64,000 bases of DNA from Koleobacter methoxysyntrophicus (GCF_017301615.1 NZ_CP059066.1:2740888-2804887), one strand, 5' to 3'; shown: positions 19,520 through 29,923, counted from the first letter of the stretch. Notes: generated by a model not told the origin, from the letters alone. Numbers and translations are program-made.

Positions 19520-19933
19520 TTAATGAATACTCTGATATAAAGTTTGCCAAATCTGGGGTCTAACTTTTTTAAGAGAAACTGGCCTTTTATTAGCATCTAC
19601 AAAGGCGTGAATCGTATATCCTTTTGCCAGAAGCTTTTTCTCGTATTTCCTATAAACCTCATACTGAAAGGTTATTTTAACTCCAGTTAAATTGTCAATC
19701 CATATTTTCACAACCAATTCATCATCGTAATGGGCTGAAGCCTTATATTCACAGTGAGCTTCAACAGCTGGCAGAATTATACCTTCGTCTTCCAGCTGTT
19801 TGTACGAATAGCCCAGCTGGCGAAAATATTCGGTCCTCGCTACCTCAAACCATACAAAATAATTAGAATAATACACTACACCCATCTGGTCTGTCTCTTT
19901 ATACCTTACCCGGAGTTCTACATATTTCTCCAT
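19520..19933 (-). CDS. Acyl-CoA thioesterase, YbgC/4HBT hotdog family
   Basis: The 137-residue single hotdog domain has the active-site region ETDQMGVVYYSNYFVWFEVART, with the Asp/Gln loop characteristic of YbgC-type 4-hydroxybenzoyl-CoA thioesterases. It hydrolyses short or aromatic acyl-CoA esters in this family; the natural substrate here is unknown. It lies 85 bases downstream of pyk on the same strand and 10 bases before fxsA. Confidence 0.88.
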   Translation of the reverse strand: MEKYVELRVRYKETDQMGVVYYSNYFVWFEVARTEYFRQLGYSYKQLEDEGIILPAVEAHCEYKASAHYDDELVVKIWIDNLTGVKITFQYEVYRKYEKKLLAKGYTIHAFVDANKRPVSLKKVRPQIWQTLYQSIH

Positions 19934-20017
19934 TCCTACCTCTCCCTTACAGTTCCTTCTAAGCCATCCAAACAGGATTTTAAAATAGTATTATCAGACA
20001 CCTGCAAAACGGATAAC

Positions 20018-21775
20018 TTATAAAATGTTGGCTTTGCCTTTATATATCAGGCCCCTGACAGGGTCTATAGTTATAAGGATCCCATTCGGAAGCTTGTCTG
20101 TAGCCCCTTCTACACCAACTATAACAGGTATCCCAAGCTCTAATCCAACAACGGCAGCATGGGAAGTAAGGCCTCCTTCTTCTGCAATAATGCCTCCCGA
20201 CCTCTCCATTGCAGGAATAAATTCCCGGTCCGTCCCTGTAGTAACCAGGATATCGCCCTCCTCTATAGCATTGGCTTCTTTGGCAGTCTTTGCAATAAAT
20301 ACCCTTCCTGTTACCGCTTTATGACCGATTCCCGTTCCCTTAGCCAGGACATCCCCTACAATATGGACCTTCAGGAGGTTGGTAGTCCCGGTAACACCAA
20401 CAGGAACACCCGCTGTGATTATTACCAGGTCCCCGTTCTTAATATACCCTGACTTAAGGGCCCCTTCGATGGCCCGTTCAAACATTTCATCAGTTGTCTC
20501 ACTATTAGGAACTAAAAGGGGCTTAACCCCCCATGCCAGGGAAAGCTTTCTCATAACCCTTTCACATGGTGTTACTGCAATAATCCTGGCCAGGGGCCGG
20601 TATTTTGATACCATTCTGGCGGTATAGCCTGATTTTGTCGAGGTTATTATTGCGGTAGCCCCTAGTTCATGAGCAATAGCTACTGTAGCATAGCTGATGG
20701 CATCTGTTACCGTTTTAGCTGGGGCAAGCCCCTCTTTACCTTTTATTTCTTTGACCCGTATGGCCGATTCCGCCCTTTCGGCAATCTTTGCCATCATCTC
20801 AACAGATTCAACAGGATATTTACCCATAGCAGTTTCTCCTGACAGCATTATTGCGTCAGTGCCATCCAGGATAGCATTAGCCACATCACTGGCTTCCGCC
20901 CTCGTCGGCCGGGGATTTCTTATCATTGAATCGAGCATCTGGGTAGCTGTTATCACAGGTTTGCCGACCCTGTTACATTTTTCTATCATCATCTTCTGTA
21001 TCAGAGGAACCTCTTCTGCAGGTATTTCAACGCCAAGATCCCCTCTGGCTACCATTATGCCATCAGATACCTTTAATATTTCATCAATATTGCCAACCCC
21101 TTCCCGATTCTCTATTTTTGAAATAATATTGATATGGGTAGCGTTATTCTCTTCCAAAACCCTTCTTATCTCCAGCACATCTGATGCCTTTCTGATAAAA
21201 GATGCCGCAATAAAATCTATATCCATTTCTATCCCGAAGAGTATATCCTTTATATCCTTTTCCGTTACCGCCGGTAGATTTATAGATAGACCTGGCACAT
21301 TGACGCCCTTTCTATCACTTATTTCGCCTCCATTTAATACCCTGCAGATAATCTCCTTTCCCCTAATATCTTCTACTTCTAATTCTATTAAACCATCATC
21401 AAGAAGAATTAAGTTCCCTGCCCTCACATCCCTTGCCAGGTCTTTATATGTCACCGAAACCCTGGTTTTATCCCCAACTATTTCATCACAGGTCAGTACA
21501 AATTTCTGCCCTTCTTCAAGGTAAACCTTTTTCTCCTTAAAGGTACCAATTCGTATTTCGGGCCCTTTTGTATCAAGGAGAATAGCCACAGGTATTCCGA
21601 GTTCGTCTGCAGCTTTCCTTATCATCTCAATCCGCTTTCGATGCTCTTCATGGGTCCCGTGGGAAAAATTCAACCGGGCTATGTCCATACCTTTTCTTAT
21701 TAACTCTTTTATTATTTCCAATCGCTCACTAGCAGGCCCTATGGTGCATATTATCTTTGTTCTCCTCATACGCAC
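20018..21775 (-). CDS. pyk: Pyruvate kinase with C-terminal PEP-utilising domain
   Basis: The 585-residue enzyme transfers phosphate from PEP to ADP. The barrel includes KIICTIGPAS, ARLNFSHGTHEEH, DTKGPEIRIG and MVARGDLGVEIPAE. The C-terminal allosteric domain follows. The extra 110 residues form a PEP-utiliser mobile domain with the phosphohistidine-type motif GGLTSHAAVVG, as in Bacillus/Geobacillus-type pyruvate kinases. It lies 23 bases downstream of pfkA, forming a glycolytic pfkA-pyk pair. GAGGAGGTG precedes the start. Confidence 0.97.
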   Translation of the reverse strand: MRMRRTKIICTIGPASERLEIIKELIRKGMDIARLNFSHGTHEEHRKRIEMIRKAADELGIPVAILLDTKGPEIRIGTFKEKKVYLEEGQKFVLTCDEIVGDKTRVSVTYKDLARDVRAGNLILLDDGLIELEVEDIRGKEIICRVLNGGEISDRKGVNVPGLSINLPAVTEKDIKDILFGIEMDIDFIAASFIRKASDVLEIRRVLEENNATHINIISKIENREGVGNIDEILKVSDGIMVARGDLGVEIPAEEVPLIQKMMIEKCNRVGKPVITATQMLDSMIRNPRPTRAEASDVANAILDGTDAIMLSGETAMGKYPVESVEMMAKIAERAESAIRVKEIKGKEGLAPAKTVTDAISYATVAIAHELGATAIITSTKSGYTARMVSKYRPLARIIAVTPCERVMRKLSLAWGVKPLLVPNSETTDEMFERAIEGALKSGYIKNGDLVIITAGVPVGVTGTTNLLKVHIVGDVLAKGTGIGHKAVTGRVFIAKTAKEANAIEEGDILVTTGTDREFIPAMERSGGIIAEEGGLTSHAAVVGLELGIPVIVGVEGATDKLPNGILITIDPVRGLIYKGKANIL

Positions 21776-21798
21776 ACCTCCTCGAAATTTTCTTGATT

Positions 21799-22779
<981 letters not shown>

Positions 22780-22867
22780 TCAATATTTTTGTGGGTTAGT
22801 TTAATATAATGGAATCACACAAATTGGCATAAATATTAAAACATTTTTTAAATACCGGAAAAGCAGC

Positions 22868-23068
22868 TCAACATGTCAGATGTTCTAAAAGGATATTATG
22901 AGCTTCCTCTGCCTCCGATTCCAGAACCAGAATTTCATAAAAAACCTGTTTCTTTTTGCCGCATCTATTCACTTTCCTTAATTTAACTAACAAACCTTCA
23001 TCCGAAAGGAGAACACGAATTTTATCTGCCATTTCTCTGTTCGGTGCCATATAAATGACTGTCCACAT
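22868..23068 (-). CDS. Small conserved protein, DUF2007-like
   Basis: The 66-residue soluble protein begins MWTVIYMAPNREMADKIRVL and has EGLLVKLRKV and EAHNILLEHL, resembling the DUF2007 signal-transducing family with a ferredoxin-like fold. It is sometimes mislabelled glutamate decarboxylase in clostridia. Function is unknown. It sits between mtrB (15 bases) and pfkA (109 bases) on the same strand. Confidence 0.7.
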   Translation of the reverse strand: MWTVIYMAPNREMADKIRVLLSDEGLLVKLRKVNRCGKKKQVFYEILVLESEAEEAHNILLEHLTC

Positions 23069-23083
23069 ATAAGGGGCCCCCTT

Positions 23084-23317
23084 TTATATATCTCCAGACT
23101 CTACTTCGCCTTGTTCTGTTAAAATCTTTGCCCTTCCTCTTATTTTTATTGCTGAAGTATGTTCTGTAAACTGGGCTATCATTATCTCCCCTTTATCCAG
23201 CTTTTCGGTATGATGGAATTTGGTTTCTTTTCCCCTAGTTAAACCTATTATGGTAACGCCATTTTCCAGAGCTTTTATAGTAATATATTTACCATGAGTA
23301 TAATTCCCACCATTCAC
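23084..23317 (-). CDS. mtrB: Tryptophan RNA-binding attenuation protein (TRAP)
   Basis: The 77-residue protein closely matches TRAP along its full length: [51 protein letters not shown]. The RNA-binding Lys-Lys-Arg triad of Bacillus TRAP (K37, K56, R58) is conserved as K39, K58 and R60. The protein forms a tryptophan-activated 11-mer that wraps G/UAG repeats in trp leaders. The start is a GTG overlapping the stop of an 18-codon frame. No trp or folE gene and no anti-TRAP gene is in the window, so targets lie elsewhere. Confidence 0.93.
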   Translation of the reverse strand: MNGGNYTHGKYITIKALENGVTIIGLTRGKETKFHHTEKLDKGEIMIAQFTEHTSAIKIRGRAKILTEQGEVESGDI

Positions 23318-23370
23318 TTTGATACCCCCTCTAAGGATTTCTTAAATGAATCCAAAAAGCTTTCTTTCAT
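23314..23370 (-). CDS. Possible 18-codon leader ORF coupled to mtrB
   Basis: ATG at 23370 preceded by AAGGTG opens [18 protein letters not shown]. Its TGA (23314-23316) overlaps the mtrB GTG start (23315-23317), and the mtrB ribosome-binding site GAGGGGG lies inside it. The layout suits translational coupling. It has no Trp codons. Short length leaves real doubt. Confidence 0.4.
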   Translation of the reverse strand: MKESFLDSFKKSLEGVSK

Positions 23371-23412
23371 TTAACACCTTAAAATTTAAAACAAGAAGGC
23401 GGGAACTCATAT

Positions 23413-23444
23413 GATGCATATTTATTATGATGCATATTTATTAT
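23413..23444. repeat. 16-bp tandem direct repeat upstream of mtrB
   Basis: GATGCATATTTATTAT occurs twice back to back (23413-23428 and 23429-23444). The second copy overlaps a plausible minus-strand -10 box (TATAAT, 23440-23445) with TTGAAA at 23465-23470, a long 19-base spacer. It could be a regulator site or a slippage duplication. Confidence 0.7.
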
Positions 23445-23581
23445 ATAAAGGATTCCCTAAAAAATTTCAATTATTTATCTTCACAATGAATTGGCGCATA
23501 TTTTGTAACCAAAAATTCTCAGAATTGTCCATAAGGTTAATCAAAATTAAAATCACCCTAATCTATAGATCTAGAATTAGA

Positions 23582-26500
23582 TTATGATATAATTTGGACG
23601 TTTTCAGTTCCAACCAGAGCAGCTAACTTATCAATTGCTTCATTTACAGGTTCTATCCATAAATCTGCATCTGCTTTTACAACATTAGGTTCTCCTTCAA
23701 GCCATATATACACGGGTATTCTTCCTGGATATTGAAGGATAACCTTTTTAAGACTTTCAAGGATTTCTGCATTATAATCCCTTTTCAATTTCATAAATAC
23801 TTTACTGTCATCCGTTCTTTTAAAGGGATATACTTCTTCACATATTATTTTCCCCTCCTCCTCTTCTTTATAATTCACCCTCCCTTTTATTATAACAATA
23901 TTGTCTTCTAGCAATAAATTTGAATATTTTTCAAATACCTTGGGGAAAATGATAACTTCTATCATACCATAAAGGTCTTCTAGAGTTAAAAAAGCCATAA
24001 TATTATTGGTTTTAGTAGTTTTTTTACGGCATTGATGAATAATACCACAAACGGTGACACTGCTGTTATCTAATACTGCTCCTTCCCCTTCTGATGAAGC
24101 AATTTTTCTGCTATCTATAGTAGCTATCTTTTGAATTTCATCCTTATATCGGGAAAGTGGATGACCCGAAATATAAAAACCCAGGGTTTCTTTTTCCATT
24201 GAAAGGAGTTCATTTTTATCGAATTCCTTAATATCCGGGAGGTCATCCTTCTGAAATCCCTGTTTATCCTCTTCTTTCATCAGGGAAAAAAGGCTAATTT
24301 GACCGTCCAGGTTATTCCTTTTACTGCTTTGCACATTTTCCATAATCTTTTCATGGACGGCTAAAAGCTGGGAACGATAAAAACCAAGGGAATCAAAGGC
24401 TCCACACTTTATCAAGCTCTCAACGGTTTTTTTGGTTATTTCTCCTGAATCTACTCTTTGGCAAAAGTCTGTAAGGGATACAAATTTTCCTTTCCTTTCA
24501 CGGGCTTCTATAATGGCTTTAATTGCATTTTTACCTACGTTTTTCACTGCAGCAAGACCGAAACGAATTTTATCCCCTACAACAGTAAAATTTATAAGGC
24601 TTTCATTTATATCAGGGGGTAAAACTTTTATGCCCATCCTCTTACAATCTTCTATATAAAATGAAACCTTATCGGTATTATCCATTACACTTGTTAAAAG
24701 GGATGCCATATACTCGACGGGATAGTGGGCCTTTAAATACGCAGTTTGATATGCGATAAGGGCATAAGCAGCAGTATGGGCTTTATTGAATCCATATCCT
24801 GCAAAATATGCAATCATATCAAATATCTCGGCAGCGATCTTTTCATCTATACCGTTATTTCTGCATCCGTTTATAAAAACCTGTCTTTGGGATTCCATAA
24901 CATCATGTTTTTTCTTTCCCATAGCCTTCCTTAAAATATCTGCCTGTGCCAGTGTGAATCCTGCAAGTTCTTGGGCAATCCTCATGGCCTGTTCCTGGTA
25001 TAGAATTATACCGTATGTTTCCTTGAGTATTGGTTCCAGCTTGGGATGTAGATATTTTATAGTTTTTTTACCGTGTTTACTGAGGATAAAATCACTGGTC
25101 GCACCGCTCCCTATAGGCCCCGGCCTGTATAAACCCACCACAGCAATTATGTCTTCAAAAACAGTAGGCTTTAATTCCTTAATGAGGCTCTGCATTCCGC
25201 TGCTCTCAAGCTGGAATATACCGCTTGTTTCTCCCCTCCCCAGCATTTCAAATACTTTCGGATCATCTAATGGGATCTTCATTATTTCTATCTCTTCGCC
25301 TTTTGTATGTTTAATAGTATTCAGGGCATCCCTTATAACCGTAAGGGTTCTCAAACCCAGAAAATCCATTTTTAAAAGCCCCAGTTCCTCAAGGAGGTTC
25401 ATGGAAAACTGGGTTGTGACATTACCATCACTTATCTTTTGCAGTGGAACATATTCCGTTAAAGGGAGTTTTGAAATTACTACACCTGCTGCATGGGTAG
25501 ATGCATGTCTGGGTAAGCCCTCTACCGCACGGGAGGTATCAATCAAATATTTAACCCTTTGATTTTCGTCATATATTTTCTTTAATTCAGGGTTAGCCTG
25601 AAGGGCTTTTTCTATAGTCATTCCCAGCTCAAAAGGAACCTGTTTTGCGATATAATCCACCTCTGCATAAGGAAAATTTAACGCCCTTCCAACATCCCTT
25701 ATAGCAGCCCTTGCTGCCATTGTGCCGAAGGTTATTATCTGGGCAACCCTGTCAGACCCGTATTTTTTTGTAACATAATCTATTACTTCCTGCCTTCGTT
25801 CATAGCAGAAATCTATATCAATATCCGGCATAGATATTCTTTCGGGATTGAGAAATCTTTCAAATAAAAGGTTGTATTTTAACGGATCGATATTAGTTAT
25901 ATGCAGACAGTAGGCTACAAGACTTCCTGCTGCCGACCCCCTACCCGGCCCGACCATTATCCCATTTTCCCTGGCGTATTTTATAAAATCCCATACAATT
26001 AAAAAATAACTTGAAAACCCCATGTTCTTTATTATTCCCAGTTCATATTCAAGCCTTTCTTTTATTTGCGGGGTAATTTTTTCGTATCTCCTTTCCAAGC
26101 CTTCATAACATAATTCTCTTAAATAGGTATTTTCATCATATCCATCAGGCACATCATATTCGGGAAGGTGTAATTCGCTAAAATCAATTTCCAGATTACA
26201 CCTTTCGGCAATCTTCAGGGTATTTTCTATTGCTTCAGGGATATAAGAAAAAAGTTCTGACATTTCATAAGGGTTTTTTAAATAAAACTCATCGGTAGGA
26301 AATTTCAAACGATTCTCTTCATCTACAGTCTTTCCTGTCTGAATACACAGCAGTACATCATGAGCCTTCGAATCCTGTTTTTCAAGATAATGCACATCAT
26401 TGGTAGCAACCAGGGGTATTCCTGTTTCCCTGCTTAATTTAATCAATTCCTGGTTAATCAACCTTTGTTCTCTAATCCCATGGTCTTGAATTTCAAGAAA

Positions 26501-27013
26501 AAAATTTTCAGCACCGAAGATATCCCTGTACTTTACAGCTAATTCCCTGGCTTTTTCATATTTGTTATCTAAAATCAAGGAAGGTATTTCCCCTGCCAAG
26601 CACCCGCTTAATGCAATAAGCCCTTCTCCGTATTGTTCCAATACCTTTAAATCCACCCTGGGCTTATAATAAAAACCTTCAAGGAAACCTAGAGATACAA
26701 TTTTTATTAAATTCTTGTAACCCTGTCTATCTTTTGCCAAGAGGACCAAATGGTACTGATTATCATCAATATTGGGCGACTTATCATACATAGTCCTTGT
26801 AGACATATAAATCTCACAGCCGATTATCGGTTTAATTCCTAATTCTTTAGCTTTTTTGTAAAATTCAATTACACCGTACATTACCCCATGGTCCGTTATG
26901 GCGATGCTGTTCATCCCCAGATCTCGGGTTTTCTTTATTAAATTATCTATACGGGCAGCGCCGTCTAAAAGGCTGTATTCTGTATGAACATGAAGGTGTA
27001 CAAATTCTGGCAA
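23582..27013 (-). CDS. dnaE: DNA polymerase III alpha subunit (DnaE)
   Basis: The 1143-residue replicative polymerase starts with a PHP domain (FVHLHVHTEYSLLDGAARI), followed by the C-family palm with the catalytic aspartates in SMPDIDIDFCYERR, the helix-hairpin-helix region and a C-terminal OB fold (VTVCGIIHQCRKKTTKTNN). The TTG at 27013 is preferred because AAGGAGG lies 8 bases upstream and it avoids overlap with the upstream gene; an in-frame ATG at 27037 lacks a ribosome-binding site. Gram-positives also carry PolC, not seen here. Confidence 0.96.
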   Translation of the reverse strand: MPEFVHLHVHTEYSLLDGAARIDNLIKKTRDLGMNSIAITDHGVMYGVIEFYKKAKELGIKPIIGCEIYMSTRTMYDKSPNIDDNQYHLVLLAKDRQGYKNLIKIVSLGFLEGFYYKPRVDLKVLEQYGEGLIALSGCLAGEIPSLILDNKYEKARELAVKYRDIFGAENFFLEIQDHGIREQRLINQELIKLSRETGIPLVATNDVHYLEKQDSKAHDVLLCIQTGKTVDEENRLKFPTDEFYLKNPYEMSELFSYIPEAIENTLKIAERCNLEIDFSELHLPEYDVPDGYDENTYLRELCYEGLERRYEKITPQIKERLEYELGIIKNMGFSSYFLIVWDFIKYARENGIMVGPGRGSAAGSLVAYCLHITNIDPLKYNLLFERFLNPERISMPDIDIDFCYERRQEVIDYVTKKYGSDRVAQIITFGTMAARAAIRDVGRALNFPYAEVDYIAKQVPFELGMTIEKALQANPELKKIYDENQRVKYLIDTSRAVEGLPRHASTHAAGVVISKLPLTEYVPLQKISDGNVTTQFSMNLLEELGLLKMDFLGLRTLTVIRDALNTIKHTKGEEIEIMKIPLDDPKVFEMLGRGETSGIFQLESSGMQSLIKELKPTVFEDIIAVVGLYRPGPIGSGATSDFILSKHGKKTIKYLHPKLEPILKETYGIILYQEQAMRIAQELAGFTLAQADILRKAMGKKKHDVMESQRQVFINGCRNNGIDEKIAAEIFDMIAYFAGYGFNKAHTAAYALIAYQTAYLKAHYPVEYMASLLTSVMDNTDKVSFYIEDCKRMGIKVLPPDINESLINFTVVGDKIRFGLAAVKNVGKNAIKAIIEARERKGKFVSLTDFCQRVDSGEITKKTVESLIKCGAFDSLGFYRSQLLAVHEKIMENVQSSKRNNLDGQISLFSLMKEEDKQGFQKDDLPDIKEFDKNELLSMEKETLGFYISGHPLSRYKDEIQKIATIDSRKIASSEGEGAVLDNSSVTVCGIIHQCRKKTTKTNNIMAFLTLEDLYGMIEVIIFPKVFEKYSNLLLEDNIVIIKGRVNYKEEEEGKIICEEVYPFKRTDDSKVFMKLKRDYNAEILESLKKVILQYPGRIPVYIWLEGEPNVVKADADLWIEPVNEAIDKLAALVGTENVQIIS

Positions 27014-27026
27014 TTGCAATACCTCC

Positions 27027-28331
27027 TTACCTTTCAAAGACCTTCGCCGACATCAGGCCTTTGGCCACGATTGACCCATTGCTGAAAATTTCTATATCAA
27101 CTTTTACGTTTATCCTGCCATAATCAATTATCCTCGCTACAGCCTCAATATTCTCTTCCAGTTGAAGGGGTTTTGTAAAATAGACTACAAAGCTCTCTGT
27201 AACCATATCCACTTTCTTCAGTTTTTTTATTATCCTGAACCCAGCCGTTGTCATGATGGTTACAAGGGCACCGCAACTAGTAGCCCCTAGGGGATTCAAC
27301 ATGGCGGGAATCGCTTTGCCTTTCAATTTCAAGCTTCCATCGTGCAAAACCTCTTCGGAAAAATTCGAGATAATCAAGTCTTCCATGGTTTCACCGATAT
27401 GGGGTTGATTTTGCATCTGCTGAAAGGCCTTTATAACATCCTTACGGGTTACTACCCCTACAAGTTTCCTGTTCTTTACAACAGGTATTAATTCTATTCC
27501 CTCCCAGACCATAATATGGGCAGCATAAGCCACCGAAGCTTTTTCTGTTAAAGTTATCGGGTCCTTTGTCATAACCTTAAATATCGGGGTATCATTATCA
27601 ACCCCCTCTATATCTTTTACCGTTGCAATACCCACCACCTTATCATCCTCATCTGTTATAGGAAAACGCCCGTGCTTTGTTTCTTTTACCAGCCTCCTGA
27701 AATCTGCAACGATATTCGTGCTTTTTAGGTGAACAGGATTTGTTACCATAACATCTTCAACAAGTATAATTTCTTTTTTAATAAGGCTCTTAAAAATCGC
27801 CTTGTTAATTAAGGTTGCAATTGTAAAGGTATCATAAGCGGAAGATATAATCGGGAGTTCCAATTCATCGGCAATTTTTATTATATCATCCCTTGTACCG
27901 AATCCTCCCGAAATCAAAACAGCGGCACCGTTTTCAAGGGCAACTCTGTGTGCTTCAATGCGATTGCCTACTATAAGGAGGCTCCCTGGTTCTATATACT
28001 GTTTTATATTTTGTATTTCCATAGCCCCGATAAGGAATTTATTGAGGGTTTTATGCAGCCCATTTCTTCCTCCTAAAATTGTCCCGTCCACAATATTTAC
28101 TACTTCAGCAAAGGTTAATTTCTCTATTTGTTTTTTTTCGATTTTTTCAACTCTAACAGTTCCAACCCGGGGAATAGTATTAACATAACCGAGATTTTCA
28201 GCCTCTTTAATAGCCCTATAAGCTGTTCCTTCACTTACATCTATTTCCTGGGCAATCTGTCGTACTGAAATCTTCGTTCCGACTCTCAGGTTTTTAATAT
28301 AATTTATTATCCGCTCGTGTTTTGTCATCAT
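27027..28331 (-). CDS. HTH-DRTGG-CBS-hotdog regulator (YtoI-like)
   Basis: This 434-residue protein has an N-terminal winged helix (SVRQIAQEIDVSEGTAYRAIKE), a DRTGG domain (about 80-185), a CBS pair (about 195-310; ITLTEKASVAYAAHIMVWEG and ELIPVVKNRKLVGVVTRKDV) and a C-terminal hotdog domain (about 320-430). This arrangement matches YtoI of Bacillus, a predicted nucleotide-sensing regulator of unknown target. The ATG at 28331 has GGAGAGG upstream; the longer reading from 28370 does not. It precedes dnaE by 13 bases, so they are probably co-transcribed. Confidence 0.85.
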   Translation of the reverse strand: MMTKHERIINYIKNLRVGTKISVRQIAQEIDVSEGTAYRAIKEAENLGYVNTIPRVGTVRVEKIEKKQIEKLTFAEVVNIVDGTILGGRNGLHKTLNKFLIGAMEIQNIKQYIEPGSLLIVGNRIEAHRVALENGAAVLISGGFGTRDDIIKIADELELPIISSAYDTFTIATLINKAIFKSLIKKEIILVEDVMVTNPVHLKSTNIVADFRRLVKETKHGRFPITDEDDKVVGIATVKDIEGVDNDTPIFKVMTKDPITLTEKASVAYAAHIMVWEGIELIPVVKNRKLVGVVTRKDVIKAFQQMQNQPHIGETMEDLIISNFSEEVLHDGSLKLKGKAIPAMLNPLGATSCGALVTIMTTAGFRIIKKLKKVDMVTESFVVYFTKPLQLEENIEAVARIIDYGRINVKVDIEIFSNGSIVAKGLMSAKVFER

Positions 28332-28433
28332 AAAAAAGCCTCTCCTAACCGATTTAAAACTTCTAAACATTTATTCATTTAATATCTTCTATAATATATA
28401 GCCTGTTCCTGCTTTAAGGAATTAATTTTTAAT

Positions 28434-28463
28434 GAAAAATTCCCGTTTTTACTTTAACGGGAA
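28434..28463 (-). terminator. Hairpin with T-tract after the TnpB relic
   Basis: On the minus strand TTCCCGTT (28456-28463) pairs with AACGGGAA (28440-28447), followed by TTTTT. It may terminate hpr-whiA transcription or be part of the decayed element's right end. Confidence 0.7.
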
Positions 28464-28467
28464 CTTT

Positions 28468-28542
28468 TTACCAAAGTCGCAGGATTCCTGCTTCATAGAC
28501 CTCGCAACCCACTATCTCCACAGGCGTAAATTCGGGTAGTTC
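28468..28542 (-). pseudogene. C-terminal tail of an IS200/IS605-family TnpB, possible omega-RNA remnant
   Basis: On the minus strand 24 codons between two stops read ELPEFTPVEIVGCEVYEAGI then LRLW. This matches the characteristic LPE-x-x-PVE...EAG(I)PRL tail of OrfB/TnpB proteins of Firmicute IS605 elements. The DNA also includes the GAAGCAGGAATCCTGC hairpin typical of the right end, from which TnpB guide (omega) RNA is derived. Everything upstream of the tail is gone, so no nuclease is encoded. Confidence 0.65.
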
Positions 28543-28628
28543 CTACCCTACTATTATTTTAAATTAGGAAATTGCATTGATTCAACCATTCCTAAGGGCA
28601 AAATGTTTCCTTGTATATAGCCATAGGA

Positions 28629-28895
28629 TTACTCTTCTCCAAAGTTGCTATTTATAAGTTCAGATAATTTTTCTACAGCTTCTCTTTCATCTTCCCCTTT
28701 GGCAATTATTTTAATTTCCGTACCCTGACTGACACCCAGAGACATAACACCCATTATACTTTTCGCATTAACCTTTTTCCCCTCTTTTTCAATCCATATT
28801 TCAGAAGCAAATTTGCCTGCACTCTGCACAAACATAGCTGCCGGCCTTGCATGAAGACCTGTTTTGTTTTTTACAGTTACTGTTTTTTCATACAC
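28629..28895 (-). CDS. Phosphocarrier protein HPr
   Basis: The 88-residue protein has both HPr sites: H15 in KTGLHARPAAMFVQ, phosphorylated by enzyme I, and S46 in AKSIMGVMSLG, the HPr kinase site. Because His15 is kept, it is HPr-like and not Crh, although its place after whiA is where Crh sits in Bacillus. It overlaps the whiA 3' end by 8 bases. Roles would be sugar PTS transfer and catabolite control; no PTS permease is in the window. Confidence 0.92.
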   Translation of the reverse strand: MYEKTVTVKNKTGLHARPAAMFVQSAGKFASEIWIEKEGKKVNAKSIMGVMSLGVSQGTEIKIIAKGEDEREAVEKLSELINSNFGEE

Positions 28896-29859
28896 TTTTA
28901 TTTTCCCCCTTCATTAATCTAATTTTATTAGCTATTTGTTCAATTTTTCTTAATCTATGGTTCACTCCTGATTTGCTTATGGGAGGAACAAGCATTTCCC
29001 CTAATTCTTTTAAACTTATGTCCGGATAATTTAACCTCAGTTCTGCTATCTCCTGTAAGGGTCGGGATAGTTTTTTTAGGCCTATATTATCCTTTATATA
29101 ATTTATATTATTTATCTGGCGTATAGAAGCATCTATTGTCTTATTCATATTGGCAGTCTCACAGTTTACAAGACGGTTAATATTATTTCTTACATCTTTA
29201 ATAACCCGAATATTCTCCATATTTAAAAGGGCCGAATGGGCTCCTATAATATTGAGAAGGTTAGATATCTGTTCCCCTTCCTTAAGATAAACAACGAAAT
29301 ACCCTTTTCTTTCAACTATCTTTGATTTTAATCCAAAGGAATTTATAAGTTTAGATAGGTCTCTGCTATATTCCCGGTTATGGCAGATAAACTCCAGATG
29401 ATACGTTTTTTCAGGGTCACTAAGAGAACCTCCTCCTAGAAAAGCTCCCCTCAAATATGAGCGCTTACAGCAGTCCTTCTGTATAAGGAACTCATCTATT
29501 CCATAGTGAAAGTGTATTCCCTCCTGAAGGCTCTCATGAAGAATCCCCAGGGCTTCAAGGACCTTCTTTGAATCCATAAAAGGTGTTAACACAAGTATAT
29601 AGATATTGCTCCTTTTAAGTTTTCTTTTTTTCCTTACCATCAATACCGGTGCTAAATTAAATAGCTTCTTTATTACTTTAAATGCAAACCGTATTATGTC
29701 CGCATTTTCTGTAACTATTTTTACCGCAAGTCTGTTTTTGCCTTTAATTTCAATACTTCCCGTCATTTTAAATATTGCAGATAATTCTGCCAGTTGACAG
29801 CATTTATCATCTACCTGTATACATGATAGTTCTTTTTTTGCTTTTGATGAAAAGGACAT
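28888..29859 (-). CDS. whiA: DNA-binding protein WhiA
   Basis: This 323-residue protein begins MSFSSKAKKELSCI, with the two-part LAGLIDADG-like domain (RGAFLGGGSLSDPEKTYHLEF) and a C-terminal helix-turn-helix (LSLKELGEMLVPPISKSGVNHRLRKI; here NYPDISLKELGEML). WhiA governs sporulation septation in actinomycetes and affects cell division and chromosome segregation in Bacillus. It lies in the conserved rapZ-yvcK-whiA-hpr block on the minus strand. Confidence 0.95.
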   Translation of the reverse strand: MSFSSKAKKELSCIQVDDKCCQLAELSAIFKMTGSIEIKGKNRLAVKIVTENADIIRFAFKVIKKLFNLAPVLMVRKKRKLKRSNIYILVLTPFMDSKKVLEALGILHESLQEGIHFHYGIDEFLIQKDCCKRSYLRGAFLGGGSLSDPEKTYHLEFICHNREYSRDLSKLINSFGLKSKIVERKGYFVVYLKEGEQISNLLNIIGAHSALLNMENIRVIKDVRNNINRLVNCETANMNKTIDASIRQINNINYIKDNIGLKKLSRPLQEIAELRLNYPDISLKELGEMLVPPISKSGVNHRLRKIEQIANKIRLMKGENKSV

Positions 29860-29923
29860 TTAATTCACTCCAGACTAAACCTTTTATTATTATACAGGAT
29901 TTTCATATGGATGAAAACCCCTT

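Noticed and set aside
20697-21524. Long plus-strand open frame (275 codons) opposite pyk
   Set aside because: It is antisense to conserved pyruvate kinase motifs, has no ribosome-binding site and no recognisable domain; it is a codon-bias shadow.
23413-23444. Tandem repeat as a possible CRISPR or minisatellite
   Set aside because: Only two abutting 16-bp units with no spacers; no CRISPR array or cas gene is seen anywhere in the window.
24786-25562. 258-codon plus-strand frame opposite dnaE
   Set aside because: Antisense to the DnaE catalytic core; the hydrophobic, low-complexity translation is typical of shadow frames.
28629-28895. Calling this gene crh because of its position after whiA
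   Set aside because: His15 is present, which Crh lacks, so HPr is the better call.
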